Shown here piece by piece: positions 33,554-41,428 of a stretch of DNA of 46,727 nt. The stretch lies in the NCBI GenBank assembly GCA_009920775.1, contig RFZI01000004.1, positions 1-46,727 on the forward strand, given 5' to 3'. The stretch is from Paracoccaceae bacterium. GTDB lineage: Bacteria > Pseudomonadota > Alphaproteobacteria > Rhodobacterales > Rhodobacteraceae. The stretch's first letter is position 1. The number at the start of each line of letters is the position of its first letter. The notes under the pieces were generated by a model. It saw nothing but the letters and a program-made list of their open reading frames with translations, searched no databases and had not been told where the DNA came from. The position numbers and the translations under genes are program-made.

Positions 33554-34305
33554 TAAAACCTGATCCAGCCGAGGCCCTCTTCGGTCCGTCCGGCAGGATG
33601 ATATTCCCCACTGACCCAGCCCTGATATCCGTCTCGGTCAAGCCGGGTGAAGAAGGCCGGATAGTCGATATCGCAGGCGACGGGCTCGTGCCGCCCCGGA
33701 AATCCGCCGACCTGAACATGGGTCACGCGATGGCGCATCTTCTCCCAAACCCCCATCACATCGCCGGTGATGCGGTGGGCGTGATAGGCGTCGAATTGCA
33801 GCCCAAGGTTTGGCGCGGCCACGGCATCGAGGATGCGGGAGGCAAGGTCATAGTCGGCCAAGAAATAGCCGGGCATATCGACGCGATTGATCGGCTCGAT
33901 GGTGAGCGCCTGATCCGGCGCCTCGGCCGCGGCCCAGCGCAGGTTGTCGATCATCGCGGCCTCGGCCTCGGGGCCTTCCGCCACACCTGCCATGATGTGG
34001 ATGAACTTTGCGCCCAACGCCTCGGCATAGCGCAGGGTGCGGCGGAAATCCTTGCGGAACCGCTCCTCTGCCCCCGGCACGGCGGCAAAGCCGCGCGGGC
34101 CGTCGGCATAGTTGGGCGGCGGACAGTTGATGAGCGCGAGCGTGAGGTCGTTGATCTCGAGTAGCCGCCGGATCTCGGGCGCGGGCATATCGTAGGGAAA
34201 GAGGATTTCGACCGTGTCAAACCCCGCCGATCGCGCTGCGCCAAAACGCTCGGACATGGGCAGCTCGGTGAAGAGAAGGGTCAAGTTTGCGCAGGCTTTG
34301 GGCAT
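33553..34305 (-). CDS. hyi: Hydroxypyruvate isomerase family protein
   Basis: A 250-residue TIM-barrel enzyme, 33553-34305, related to Hyi, which interconverts hydroxypyruvate and tartronate semialdehyde in glyoxylate use. Segments PKACANLTLLFTELPMSERFGAARSAGFDTVEILFPYD, LTIEPINRVDMPGYFL (catalytic Glu), LGLQFDAYHAHR and WVSGEYHPAGRTEEGL (second Glu) are characteristic. The long open frame extends to 34599, but the ATG at 34305 is the family start (MPKACANLTLLF). It is close to, but not in one unit with, glcDEF, which makes glyoxylate. gcl and glxR are not in the window. The gene is convergent with gabD and divergent from the EamA exporter. Confidence 0.9.
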   Translation of the reverse strand: MPKACANLTLLFTELPMSERFGAARSAGFDTVEILFPYDMPAPEIRRLLEINDLTLALINCPPPNYADGPRGFAAVPGAEERFRKDFRRTLRYAEALGAKFIHIMAGVAEGPEAEAAMIDNLRWAAAEAPDQALTIEPINRVDMPGYFLADYDLASRILDAVAAPNLGLQFDAYHAHRITGDVMGVWEKMRHRVTHVQVGGFPGRHEPVACDIDYPAFFTRLDRDGYQGWVSGEYHPAGRTEEGLGWIRF

Positions 34306-34420
34306 TTGGCTCTCATCGGGTCCGATAGCGACACAAGTGTTTGTGGCAAACGGTCGGAAATGAGCAAGACCAAACTCGCCAGACGGATCATCACGGCGCA
34401 AAGATATTTCGCGTTTACAT

Positions 34421-35326
34421 ATGGCCGACACCCATTCCCCAATTGCCCCAAAGCCCGCAGGCGGCATGATCGCCGCCAATGCGGTTTGCATGGTGTCGAT
34501 GATTTCCTGGGCGGCTGGGTTTCCGGCAGCCGAACACCTGCTGACGATCTGGGATCCCCTCGCCGCGGCGACCGCCCGCTTTCTCGTCGCGCTCTGCATC
34601 CTGATCCCGCTTTGGGCGATGATCGACGGCCCGCGCCGCCTGCTTCACGCCCGCTGGGGCAAGGGGGCGCTGATCGGCGGGCTGGCCTTTGGTCTTGGGG
34701 CCTATCTCCTGCTTCTCGCGCAGGCACTGACCGATGCCGTGACCGTCGCCATCATCGCTGCCTCTAGCCCGATTGCGGCAACCCTGATCGAGATGGTCTG
34801 GGAAAAACGGCGGCTGCGCCTGCCCTTCGTGATCGGCCTTGCGGCGTCGATCGTCGGCGGGATCATCGCCACCGGCTCCGCGCCTCATGCCCAGCTTGGC
34901 CTCGGAGCGGCAGTTGCCATTGTCTCGTGCTTTCTCTTCGCTTGGGGCAGCTGGGCGACGGTGCGCTTCCTGCCGGATGTCAGCCCCTTGGGCCGCACCA
35001 GCGTTACTCTCTCAGGGGGTCTGATCGTCCTAGCCATCAGCCTCCTCGGCGGCATTGCGCTTGGGATCACCGACGCGCCCGCGCCGCTCACCAAGGCGGC
35101 AGATGTCGAGGCGCTTCTGGTCTATGCCGTGTTCGGCATGGCCATTTCTCAACTTCTCTGGATCATGTCGGTCGGTCGGATGGGGGTTGCGGTGGCCGCC
35201 TTCCACATCAACATCTCGCCCTTCTATGTGATGGTCATCCTCTTCGCCCTCGGCGCGGCGTGGAGTTGGCCCCAGTTCCTCGGGGCGGCGGTTGTGGGTC
35301 TTGGCGTGCTGATCGCCCAGCGCTAG
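34421..35326 (+). CDS. EamA/DMT family transporter
   Basis: A 301-residue membrane protein with ten predicted helices in two EamA repeats (for example GMIAANAVCMVSMISWAAGF and GALIGGLAFGLGAYLLLLA; second repeat from LGLGAAVAIVSCFLFAWGSW). The family exports amino acids or metabolites, or imports drugs and metabolites; the substrate is unknown. Its TAG stop shares CTAG (35323-35326) with the stop of the convergent DUF1285 gene. It is divergent from hyi across 115 bp. Confidence 0.9.
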   Translation: MADTHSPIAPKPAGGMIAANAVCMVSMISWAAGFPAAEHLLTIWDPLAAATARFLVALCILIPLWAMIDGPRRLLHARWGKGALIGGLAFGLGAYLLLLAQALTDAVTVAIIAASSPIAATLIEMVWEKRRLRLPFVIGLAASIVGGIIATGSAPHAQLGLGAAVAIVSCFLFAWGSWATVRFLPDVSPLGRTSVTLSGGLIVLAISLLGGIALGITDAPAPLTKAADVEALLVYAVFGMAISQLLWIMSVGRMGVAVAAFHINISPFYVMVILFALGAAWSWPQFLGAAVVGLGVLIAQR

Positions 35327-35901
35327 GCGATCAGTTCGGCCGCCGGAATTATCGGGAAAAATTCGCCTCCCGAGCGGATGCCGAACCAGTCCTCGCCGTC
35401 AATTTCCTCGGTCTCGCCCAGCTCGACCAGCCTGTAAAACGACTTGCGGTCAATCAGCGCCTCAAGGTTGCGACGGATGAGGACATAGGGCGAAGGCTCG
35501 CTCGTTTCTGGATCGCGCACCACGCGGATCGGATGCTCGGGCCCGGCAATGGCTTTGTCGCCCACGTTGGTGAGAAACTCGAGCCCGCCTTCGACCGTAT
35601 TGAAATCCACCGCCACGAAGGGCGCATCATCGACCTTGATACCGACCTTCTCGACCGGCGTGACTAGGAAATAGTCGTCGCCGTCCTTGCGGATGATCGA
35701 GGAGAAGAGCTTGACCAACTCGTGCCGCCCAATCGGTGTTCCGAGATAGAACCACGTCCCATCCCGTGCGATCCGCATATCCAGATCACCACAGAAGGGT
35801 GGATTCCACAGATGGACCGGCGGCGGCCCTTTCTTGCGGGCGCTGCGCGCGGCCGCGGCGATCCCCTCAGCGGTGGCTTGTGGTTGGTCTGTCTTGCTCA
35901 T
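35323..35901 (-). CDS. DUF1285 domain protein
   Basis: A 192-residue cytoplasmic protein recognised by the DUF1285 pattern: PPVHLWNPPFCGDLDMRIARDGTWFYLGTPIGRHELVKLFSSIIRKDGDDYFLVTPVEKVGIKV (in parts), with VDDAPFVAVDF following. The family is common in Proteobacteria, structurally known but of unknown function. An N-terminal Ala/Lys-rich stretch of about 25 residues precedes the domain. Its stop overlaps the EamA stop, so no spacer is left for a terminator. A 150-bp gap separates it from glcD on the other strand. Confidence 0.88.
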   Translation of the reverse strand: MSKTDQPQATAEGIAAAARSARKKGPPPVHLWNPPFCGDLDMRIARDGTWFYLGTPIGRHELVKLFSSIIRKDGDDYFLVTPVEKVGIKVDDAPFVAVDFNTVEGGLEFLTNVGDKAIAGPEHPIRVVRDPETSEPSPYVLIRRNLEALIDRKSFYRLVELGETEEIDGEDWFGIRSGGEFFPIIPAAELIA

Positions 35902-35994
35902 ACTGTTCAGGCGCCCCTATTCCGGCCCAGCCTAGCCTGCGTTCTCGGCTTTGGGCAATCTCGCCCCTCTGTCAAATCCGCGCATCCCCCACCT

Positions 35995-36036
35995 TTGCTT
36001 GCTTCAACGGGCAATTGGTTATATTTCTTTACCAAT
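35995..36036 (+). promoter_or_regulatory. Candidate glcDEF promoter and operator
   Basis: TTGCTT (35995-36000) and GTTATA (36018-36023) with a 17-bp spacer form a possible promoter. The inverted halves ATTGGT (36014-36019) and ACCAAT (36031-36036) flank the -10. These halves match the TTGGT/ACCAA sites bound by GlcC/LldR/PdhR-type GntR regulators, but the 11-bp spacing is longer than the usual 3. A GCGAGG ribosome site follows. Confidence 0.45.
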
Positions 36037-36050
36037 AGCGAGGTGCGTCG

Positions 36051-37499
36051 ATGGAAATGCCAAAGCCTAACCCTGATGTTCTGTCGAAAAAGGACAGGAT
36101 TGTCAGTCGCTTGCAAGATGCGCTCCAAAACGGCGCGGTGATTCACGACGAGGCGGAAACGCGGGCCTATGAGTGTGATGCGCTCTCGGCCTACCGTTGT
36201 CCGCCGCTTTGCGCCGTCCTGCCGAGCTCGACAGAAGAGGTTTCGGCCATTCTCAGGATTTGCCACGAGGAAGGCGTGCCTGTGGTCCCGCGTGGCTCTG
36301 GCACATCGCTTGCCGGGGGCGCCCTGCCCACGGCGGACGCGGTGATCCTTGGCGTGGCGCGGCTCAACTCTGTGCTGGAAACCGACTATCCCAACCGCTT
36401 CATCCGCGTGCAATCGGGGCGGACCAATCTTTCGGTCACGGGCGCTGTCGAGACCGACGGCTTCTTCTATGCCCCCGACCCCTCTTCGCAGCTCGCCTGC
36501 GCCATTGCCGGCAACATCGGCATGAACTCGGGCGGGGCGCATTGCCTCAAGTATGGTGTGACCACCAACAACCTCCTTGGCGTCACCATGGTGATGATGG
36601 ACGGAACCATCATCGAGGTGGGCGGCGCGCATATGGACGCGGGCGGGCTCGACCTTTTGGGCGTCATCTGCGGCTCGGAAGGGCAGCTGGGCGTTGTCAC
36701 CGAGGCGACCCTGCGGATCCTGCCCAAGCCCGAAGGCGCGCGCCCTGTGCTGATCGGCTATGACAGCAACGAGGTTGCCGGAGAGTGCGTGTCCGACATC
36801 ATCAAGGCCGGCGTTCTGCCTGTCGCCATCGAATTCATGGACCGCCCCTGCATCGAGGCCACCGAGGCTTTCGCCAAGGCGGGCTATCCGATGTGCGAGT
36901 CGCTCCTGATCATCGAGGTTGAAGGCAGCCCCGCCGAGATCGACGAACAGCTGGCCATGATCAAAGAGATCGCCCAGCGCCATAACCCGGTCGAGCTGCG
37001 CGAGGCGCAGGATGCCGACGAGGCGGCGCGCATCTGGCTGGGCCGGAAATCCGCCTTTGGCGCGATGGGCCAGATCAACGACTATATGTGCCTTGACGGG
37101 ACGATCCCTGTTTCCGAGCTGCCTTACGTCCTGCGCCGCATCGGTGAGATGAGCAAGGAATACGGCCTTGGCGTCGGCAACGTGTTCCACGCGGGCGACG
37201 GCAATATGCATCCGCTGATCCTTTATAATGCCAACAAGCCCGGCGATCTTGAGCTGTGCGAGGCCTTCGGCGCCGACATTCTCAAGCTCTGCGTCGAGGT
37301 CGGCGGCTGCCTGACCGGCGAGCATGGCGTCGGCATCGAAAAGCGCGACCTGATGACGGTTCAGTTCTCGCCCGAAGACCTTGAGGCGCAGATGCGGGTC
37401 AAGGATGTGTTTGATCCCGGGTGGCTCCTCAATCCCGCCAAGGTCTTTCCGCTGGCCACGAGCGAGGCGCGTCGCGCCCAGACCGGGGAAGCCGCATGA
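36051..37499 (+). CDS. glcD: Glycolate oxidase subunit GlcD (FAD-linked)
   Basis: A 482-residue FAD enzyme of the VAO/FAD_binding_4 group. The N-terminal FAD domain has VVPRGSGTSLAGGALPT, and SSQLACAIAGNIGMNSGGAHCLKYGVTTNNLLG is the flavin loop. The C-terminal cap ends with CLTGEHGVGIEKRDLM and NPAKVFP. GlcD oxidises glycolate (or D-lactate) to glyoxylate and passes electrons through GlcE and GlcF to the quinone pool. It is followed by glcE in an ATGA overlap. Candidate promoter and GntR-like half sites lie just before it. Confidence 0.95.
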   Translation: MEMPKPNPDVLSKKDRIVSRLQDALQNGAVIHDEAETRAYECDALSAYRCPPLCAVLPSSTEEVSAILRICHEEGVPVVPRGSGTSLAGGALPTADAVILGVARLNSVLETDYPNRFIRVQSGRTNLSVTGAVETDGFFYAPDPSSQLACAIAGNIGMNSGGAHCLKYGVTTNNLLGVTMVMMDGTIIEVGGAHMDAGGLDLLGVICGSEGQLGVVTEATLRILPKPEGARPVLIGYDSNEVAGECVSDIIKAGVLPVAIEFMDRPCIEATEAFAKAGYPMCESLLIIEVEGSPAEIDEQLAMIKEIAQRHNPVELREAQDADEAARIWLGRKSAFGAMGQINDYMCLDGTIPVSELPYVLRRIGEMSKEYGLGVGNVFHAGDGNMHPLILYNANKPGDLELCEAFGADILKLCVEVGGCLTGEHGVGIEKRDLMTVQFSPEDLEAQMRVKDVFDPGWLLNPAKVFPLATSEARRAQTGEAA

Positions 37500-38614
37500 T
37501 CCGACCGAATTCGGAAGAAGAGCTGGCCGGGATCGTCGCCGGCGCCAAGGGGCCTTTGAGCATTCAGGGCGGCGGCACGCGCGGCTTTGCCGACAATGCC
37601 GCAGGCGAGCGCCTGACGACCTCTGGCATCACGGGCATCACCCTTTATGAGCCCGGTGCGCTGACCCTTGTGGCCCGCGCCGGAACTCAGCTCGAGGAAA
37701 TCCGAGAGCGGCTCGCCAAGGACAACCAGCGCCTGCCGTTCGAGCCGATGGATCATCGCGCCCTCCTCGGGACCGAGGGCGAGCCGACCATCGGTGGCGT
37801 GGTCGCCGCGAATATCTCGGGGCCTCGCCGTGTCATGGTGGGCGCTGCGCGCGACTATGTGCTTGGCCTGCGTTTCGTTGACGGTCGCGGCACGGTGATC
37901 CGCAATGGCGGGCGGGTGATGAAGAACGTCACCGGCTATGACCTCGTGAAACTTCTGTCGGGAAGCTACGGCACGCTTGGCATCCTCACCGAAGTAAGCC
38001 TCAAGGTGCTGCCCAAAGTGGCGGCGAGCGCGACCATCGTACTCAAGGGGCTTTCGGACGCGCAGGCTGTCGCCGCGATGGCCGCCGCCCTTGGTTCGCC
38101 CTTCGAGGTGAGCGGCGCCTCGCACAATCCCGGCACCGGCGAGACCCTTTTGCGCCTTGAGGGCTTTGAAGAATCGGTGCGCTATCGCTCCGAGCGTCTG
38201 GCAGAATTGCTCAAGCCCTTCGCGCCGCCGCGCATCGAGGCAAAGCCCGATGCCGTTGCCAAACTCTGGGCCGCGATCCGCGATGTGACCGCCTTCGCCG
38301 GCAAAGAGGGCGATGTCTGGCGGCTTTCGGTCAAGCCGAGCGACGCGCCCGCGCTTGTCGCCCGCGCTGGTGCCAAGCAGGCGCTTTACGATTGGGGCGG
38401 CGGTTTGGTCTGGCTTCGCACCGACGCGGGCAGCAACCTGCGCGCCAGACTCGGCGCGTTCGCAGGCCACGCGACCCTGATCCGCGCCAGCGCCGAGACC
38501 CGCGCCCACCTTGGCGTATTCCAACCCGAGCCAGCGCCTCTCGCGCGGCTTTCGGCGGGCCTGCGTGCCCAGTTCGATCCCCGCGGGATCCTCAATCCCG
38601 GCATGATGGGCTGA
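37496..38614 (+). CDS. glcE: Glycolate oxidase subunit GlcE (FAD-binding)
   Basis: A 372-residue shorter FAD_binding_4 protein. FAD contacts are in LSIQGGGTRGFAD and EPTIGGVVAANISGPRRVMVGAARDYVLG; the ending FDPRGILNPGMMG is typical. It works as a complex with GlcD and GlcF. The start is the ATG at 37496 inside the glcD stop; a longer open frame upstream is a shadow of glcD. Spacing to glcF is 2 bp. Confidence 0.95.
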   Translation: MIRPNSEEELAGIVAGAKGPLSIQGGGTRGFADNAAGERLTTSGITGITLYEPGALTLVARAGTQLEEIRERLAKDNQRLPFEPMDHRALLGTEGEPTIGGVVAANISGPRRVMVGAARDYVLGLRFVDGRGTVIRNGGRVMKNVTGYDLVKLLSGSYGTLGILTEVSLKVLPKVAASATIVLKGLSDAQAVAAMAAALGSPFEVSGASHNPGTGETLLRLEGFEESVRYRSERLAELLKPFAPPRIEAKPDAVAKLWAAIRDVTAFAGKEGDVWRLSVKPSDAPALVARAGAKQALYDWGGGLVWLRTDAGSNLRARLGAFAGHATLIRASAETRAHLGVFQPEPAPLARLSAGLRAQFDPRGILNPGMMG

Positions 38615-38616
38615 CG

Positions 38617-39846
38617 ATGCAGACGACCTTTACCCCCGAACAGCTCACCGATCCGGGCATTCAGCGCGCCAACGAAATCCTGCGCGCCTGCGTGCATTGC
38701 GGCTTTTGCACGGCTACCTGCCCGACCTATCAGGTCTTGGGCGACGAGCTCGATAGCCCGCGCGGGCGCATCTATCTCATCAAGGATATGCTCGAGAACG
38801 AGCGCATTCCCGATGCCAAGACGGTCGGCCATATCGACCGCTGCCTCTCGTGCCTTGCCTGCATGAGCACCTGCCCCTCGGGCGTGCACTACATGCACCT
38901 GATCGACCACGCCCGCGCCTATGTGGAAAACCACTACAAGCGCCCGGTGACCGATCGCGTATTGCGCTGGGTCTTGGCGCGGATCCTGCCCTATCCGGGG
39001 CGGTTCCGGCTTGCGCTTCTCGCCGCCAAGATCGGTCGGCCCTTCGCCCGCCTCCTGCCCGATCCGCGGCTGCGGGCGATGATCGCGATGGCCCCGAAGC
39101 GCATCCCGCCGGTGAGTCGCAACGACGATCCGCAAAGTTTCGTGCCGGTCGCCCCGCGCAAAATGCGCGTGGCGCTGATGACGGGCTGCGCGCAAAAGGC
39201 GCTCAACACCGATATCAACGACGCCACGATCCGGCTTCTGACCCGCCTTGGCTGCGAGGTGGTGATTGCCGAAGGCGCGGGCTGCTGTGGGGCGCTCACG
39301 CACCACATGGGCAAGGAAGACGAAAGCCACGCGACCGCCGCGAAAAATATCCGCGCCTGGGCCGCCGAGATGGATGGCGCGGGGCTTGATGCCATCGTCA
39401 TCAACACCTCGGGCTGTGGCACCACGGTCAAGGACTATGGCCATATGTTCCGCAACGAGCCGCTCGCGGCCGATGCGGTGCGGGTCTCGAAGATCGCGAT
39501 GGATGTGAGCGAGGTTCTGTCGAAGCTCGATTTCCCCGCCTCGCCCGCCGCGCAGGAGATGCGCGTGGCCTATCACGCGGCCTGTTCGCTCCAGCACGGG
39601 CAGAAGATCAAGACCCTGCCGAAAGACCTCTTGAAAAACAAGGCCCGCAAGATCCGCACTCTCGAAGCGCTCACCCCCGATGTGATCGCTGCCGGCAATA
39701 TCGGCTGCATGATGCAGATCGGCTCGGGGACGGGCGTTCCGGTTGTGCACACGGTCGAGCTTCTCGATTGGGTCACCGGCGGGCCGATCCCGCCGGCGAT
39801 GGGCGCGCACGGGCGGCCCAAGTCGGATATTCCAATTCTGCGGTGA
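38617..39846 (+). CDS. glcF: Glycolate oxidase iron-sulfur subunit GlcF
   Basis: A 409-residue protein with two 4Fe-4S clusters: CVHCGFCTATCP and CLSCLACMSTCP. Two CCG domains follow, with AGCCGALTHHMG and ACSLQHGQKIK in the heterodisulfide-reductase-like part. It carries electrons from GlcDE to the membrane quinones. It closes the operon; the next gene begins 53 bp later, and GCCCCG/CGGGGC around 39864-39884 may be a weak terminator. Confirmed as glcF rather than lactate utilisation genes by the glcD-glcE-glcF order. Confidence 0.96.
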   Translation: MQTTFTPEQLTDPGIQRANEILRACVHCGFCTATCPTYQVLGDELDSPRGRIYLIKDMLENERIPDAKTVGHIDRCLSCLACMSTCPSGVHYMHLIDHARAYVENHYKRPVTDRVLRWVLARILPYPGRFRLALLAAKIGRPFARLLPDPRLRAMIAMAPKRIPPVSRNDDPQSFVPVAPRKMRVALMTGCAQKALNTDINDATIRLLTRLGCEVVIAEGAGCCGALTHHMGKEDESHATAAKNIRAWAAEMDGAGLDAIVINTSGCGTTVKDYGHMFRNEPLAADAVRVSKIAMDVSEVLSKLDFPASPAAQEMRVAYHAACSLQHGQKIKTLPKDLLKNKARKIRTLEALTPDVIAAGNIGCMMQIGSGTGVPVVHTVELLDWVTGGPIPPAMGAHGRPKSDIPILR

Positions 39847-39899
39847 TGGCGTAAGCTGATCTCGGCCCCGCAACAAGACGGGGCATCGAGGACGACAGG

Positions 39900-40706
39900 A
39901 TGATCCCGCTCACTCGCTCGCTTGCACTCTGGCTTTGCCTCGCGTCCGGCGTGGCAGCGCAGGGCTCGGGGCTTGTCTCGTTGCAAACGGGTCAGGCTGG
40001 TCGCGGTTGGGAAGGTGTCGGGCGCGTCGACATCGACGGCAAGGGGTTTTGCAGCGGAGCGCTTATTTCGGAAGACCTCGTCCTGACAGCGGCCCATTGC
40101 CTTTTCGACAAAGACGGCACCCTGATCGCGGCCAACCGCTTCCATTTCCTCGCGGGCCTTCGCACCGGCCGCGCCGAAGCCTATCGCGACGTGCGCCGTG
40201 CTGTGGCGCATCCGGCCTATATTCTTAGTGCCGGGCGCAAAAGCACCGAGGCCGTGCCATTCGATCTGGCTCTGCTCGAGTTGAGCCAGCCTATTCGTAC
40301 CTCGAAGGTTGCGCCTTTTCCGATTTCCGGCGATGCGGGGCACGCCGACGAACTTGCCGTTGTCTCTTACGCCCGCGACCGCGATACCGCGCCATCACTG
40401 CAAGACCTCTGCGGCGTGATCGGCGTGCAAGACGGGATCGTGATCATGGATTGCGATGCCGATTTCGGCGCCAGCGGCGCCCCGGTGTTCGAGGTGAGAA
40501 ACGGCATCGTCGAGGTGGTTTCGATCATCTCGGCCATGGCCAAGCTCGAAGATCAGCCTGTCAGCATCGGCCCTGACCTTGCAGACGCCTTCGAAGACCT
40601 GATGACCCATTTCATCGAATCCGCCCCCGCTTGGTCGGGCGGTGGGCAACGGGTCATCACCCCCGGCGAGCGCACCGACACGGGCGCGAAATTCGTCCAG
40701 CCCTAG
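39900..40706 (+). CDS. Secreted trypsin-like serine protease
   Basis: A 268-residue S1 peptidase with a signal peptide (LALWLCLASGVAA, cut near residue 20). The triad is His66 in LTAAHC, Asp122 in FDLALLEL and Ser192 in DADFGASGAPVF. The usual GDSGGP around the serine is FGASGAP, a variant seen in bacterial V8-like branches. Cys51 and Cys67 fit the His-loop disulfide. It would act in the periplasm or outside the cell. The hsp20 promoter begins 4 bp after its stop, so a heat-shock link is possible but not shown. Confidence 0.9.
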   Translation: MIPLTRSLALWLCLASGVAAQGSGLVSLQTGQAGRGWEGVGRVDIDGKGFCSGALISEDLVLTAAHCLFDKDGTLIAANRFHFLAGLRTGRAEAYRDVRRAVAHPAYILSAGRKSTEAVPFDLALLELSQPIRTSKVAPFPISGDAGHADELAVVSYARDRDTAPSLQDLCGVIGVQDGIVIMDCDADFGASGAPVFEVRNGIVEVVSIISAMAKLEDQPVSIGPDLADAFEDLMTHFIESAPAWSGGGQRVITPGERTDTGAKFVQP

Positions 40707-40709
40707 GCT

Positions 40710-40738
40710 CTTGAAAGGGGCGAGAGTCGCCCCCAAAT
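40710..40738 (+). promoter_or_regulatory. Sigma-32 (RpoH) type heat-shock promoter of hsp20
   Basis: CTTGAA (40710-40715), 15 bp, then CCCCAAAT (40731-40738). This matches the heat-shock consensus (CTTGAA, 13-15 bp, CCCCATNT) at all but one or two positions. Transcription would start near 40746, giving a leader of about 80 bases before the hsp20 ATG. Confidence 0.8.
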
Positions 40739-40800
40739 CTAGAAAACCGAGGTGCCAAACGGGCCTCGGATCACCGCCTGTCCCCTCGGGAAGGCCCAAC

Positions 40801-40823
40801 GTTGTCGCTCACTGGAGGATAAC
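40801..40823 (+). ncRNA. ROSE-like RNA thermometer hairpin in the hsp20 leader
   Basis: GTTG-TCGCT (40801-40809) folds back on AGGA-TAAC (40816-40823) around the loop CACTGG. The pairs are G-C, U-A, U-A, G-U, U-A, C-G, a bulged G, C-G and U-A. The motif UYGCU opposite the Shine-Dalgarno AGGA with a bulged G is the signature of ROSE elements, which keep the ribosome site closed at low temperature. A further hairpin (CCGAGG/CCTCGG, 40747-40752 with 40764-40769) precedes it, as in known multi-hairpin ROSE leaders. Confidence 0.8.
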
Positions 40824-40825
40824 CC

Positions 40826-41293
40826 ATGCGCACATTTGATCTTACGCCCCTTTACCGTTCCACCGTCGGTTTCGACCAGATCGCCGACCTGATGGACCGC
40901 GTTTTCGCCAGCGAAACCCCTGGCCAGAGCTACCCCCCTTATAACATCGAGAAGACCGCCGAGGACGGCTGGAGCATCTCGATTGCCGTCGCCGGTTTTG
41001 CCGACGAAGACCTCGCCGTCGAGGTCCGCGAGAACACGCTCTTCGTGTCGGGCCGCAAAGCCAACGAGGACGAGGCCCGCGTGTTCCTGCACCGCGGCAT
41101 CGCCACCCGCGCCTTCGAGCGCCGCTTTCATCTTGCCGACCACGTCCATGTGAAAGGCGCGAGCCACGAGAACGGGATGCTCAACATCGACCTGCAGCGC
41201 GAAGTGCCCGAAGCGCTCAAGCCGCGCCGGATCGAGATTTCCGGCGCCGCGCCGGTCGAGCGCGATCTCGTCGAGGCCAAGGCCGTCAACTGA
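40826..41293 (+). CDS. Small heat shock protein, Hsp20/IbpA type
   Basis: A 155-residue chaperone that holds unfolding proteins in an ATP-independent way. The N-terminal arm (FDLTPLYRSTVGFDQIADLMDRVF) is that of IbpA-type proteins. The alpha-crystallin domain runs from PYNIEKTAEDGWSISIAVAGF to HENGMLNIDLQREVPEALKPRR, with the ENGMLNIDL consensus block, and the C-terminal I-x-I motif is IEI. It has its own heat-shock promoter and a thermometer hairpin, so it is controlled at both transcription and translation. A strong terminator follows. Confidence 0.95.
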   Translation: MRTFDLTPLYRSTVGFDQIADLMDRVFASETPGQSYPPYNIEKTAEDGWSISIAVAGFADEDLAVEVRENTLFVSGRKANEDEARVFLHRGIATRAFERRFHLADHVHVKGASHENGMLNIDLQREVPEALKPRRIEISGAAPVERDLVEAKAVN

Positions 41294-41314
41294 AATAGAT
41301 TGCCTATGAGCAAC

Positions 41315-41347
41315 AAAAAACGCGGGCGCTCAGCCCGCGTTTTTTTT
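41315..41347 (+). terminator. Rho-independent terminator after hsp20
   Basis: ACGCGGGC (41320-41327) pairs with GCCCGCGT (41333-41340), flanked by AAAAAA and TTTTTTTT. It is a symmetrical strong terminator, 22 bp after hsp20. Confidence 0.93.
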
Positions 41348-41428
41348 GTGCAAGCGCTTCTCTGAATACTTGGCAGGATTGGATTTGCCCCCCTAGTCTG
41401 ATCGAGCCGCACAAGAGTTTGGAACAAG

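Noticed and set aside
32016-33719. Minus-strand open frame of 567 codons opposite gabD
   Set aside because: gabD is complete and conserved on the plus strand; the antisense product is Gly/Asp-rich and unrelated to known families.
34339-34351. GTTTG-TGG-CAAAC inverted repeat between hyi and the EamA gene
   Set aside because: Arms of 5 bp are expected often by chance and no promoter element aligns with it.
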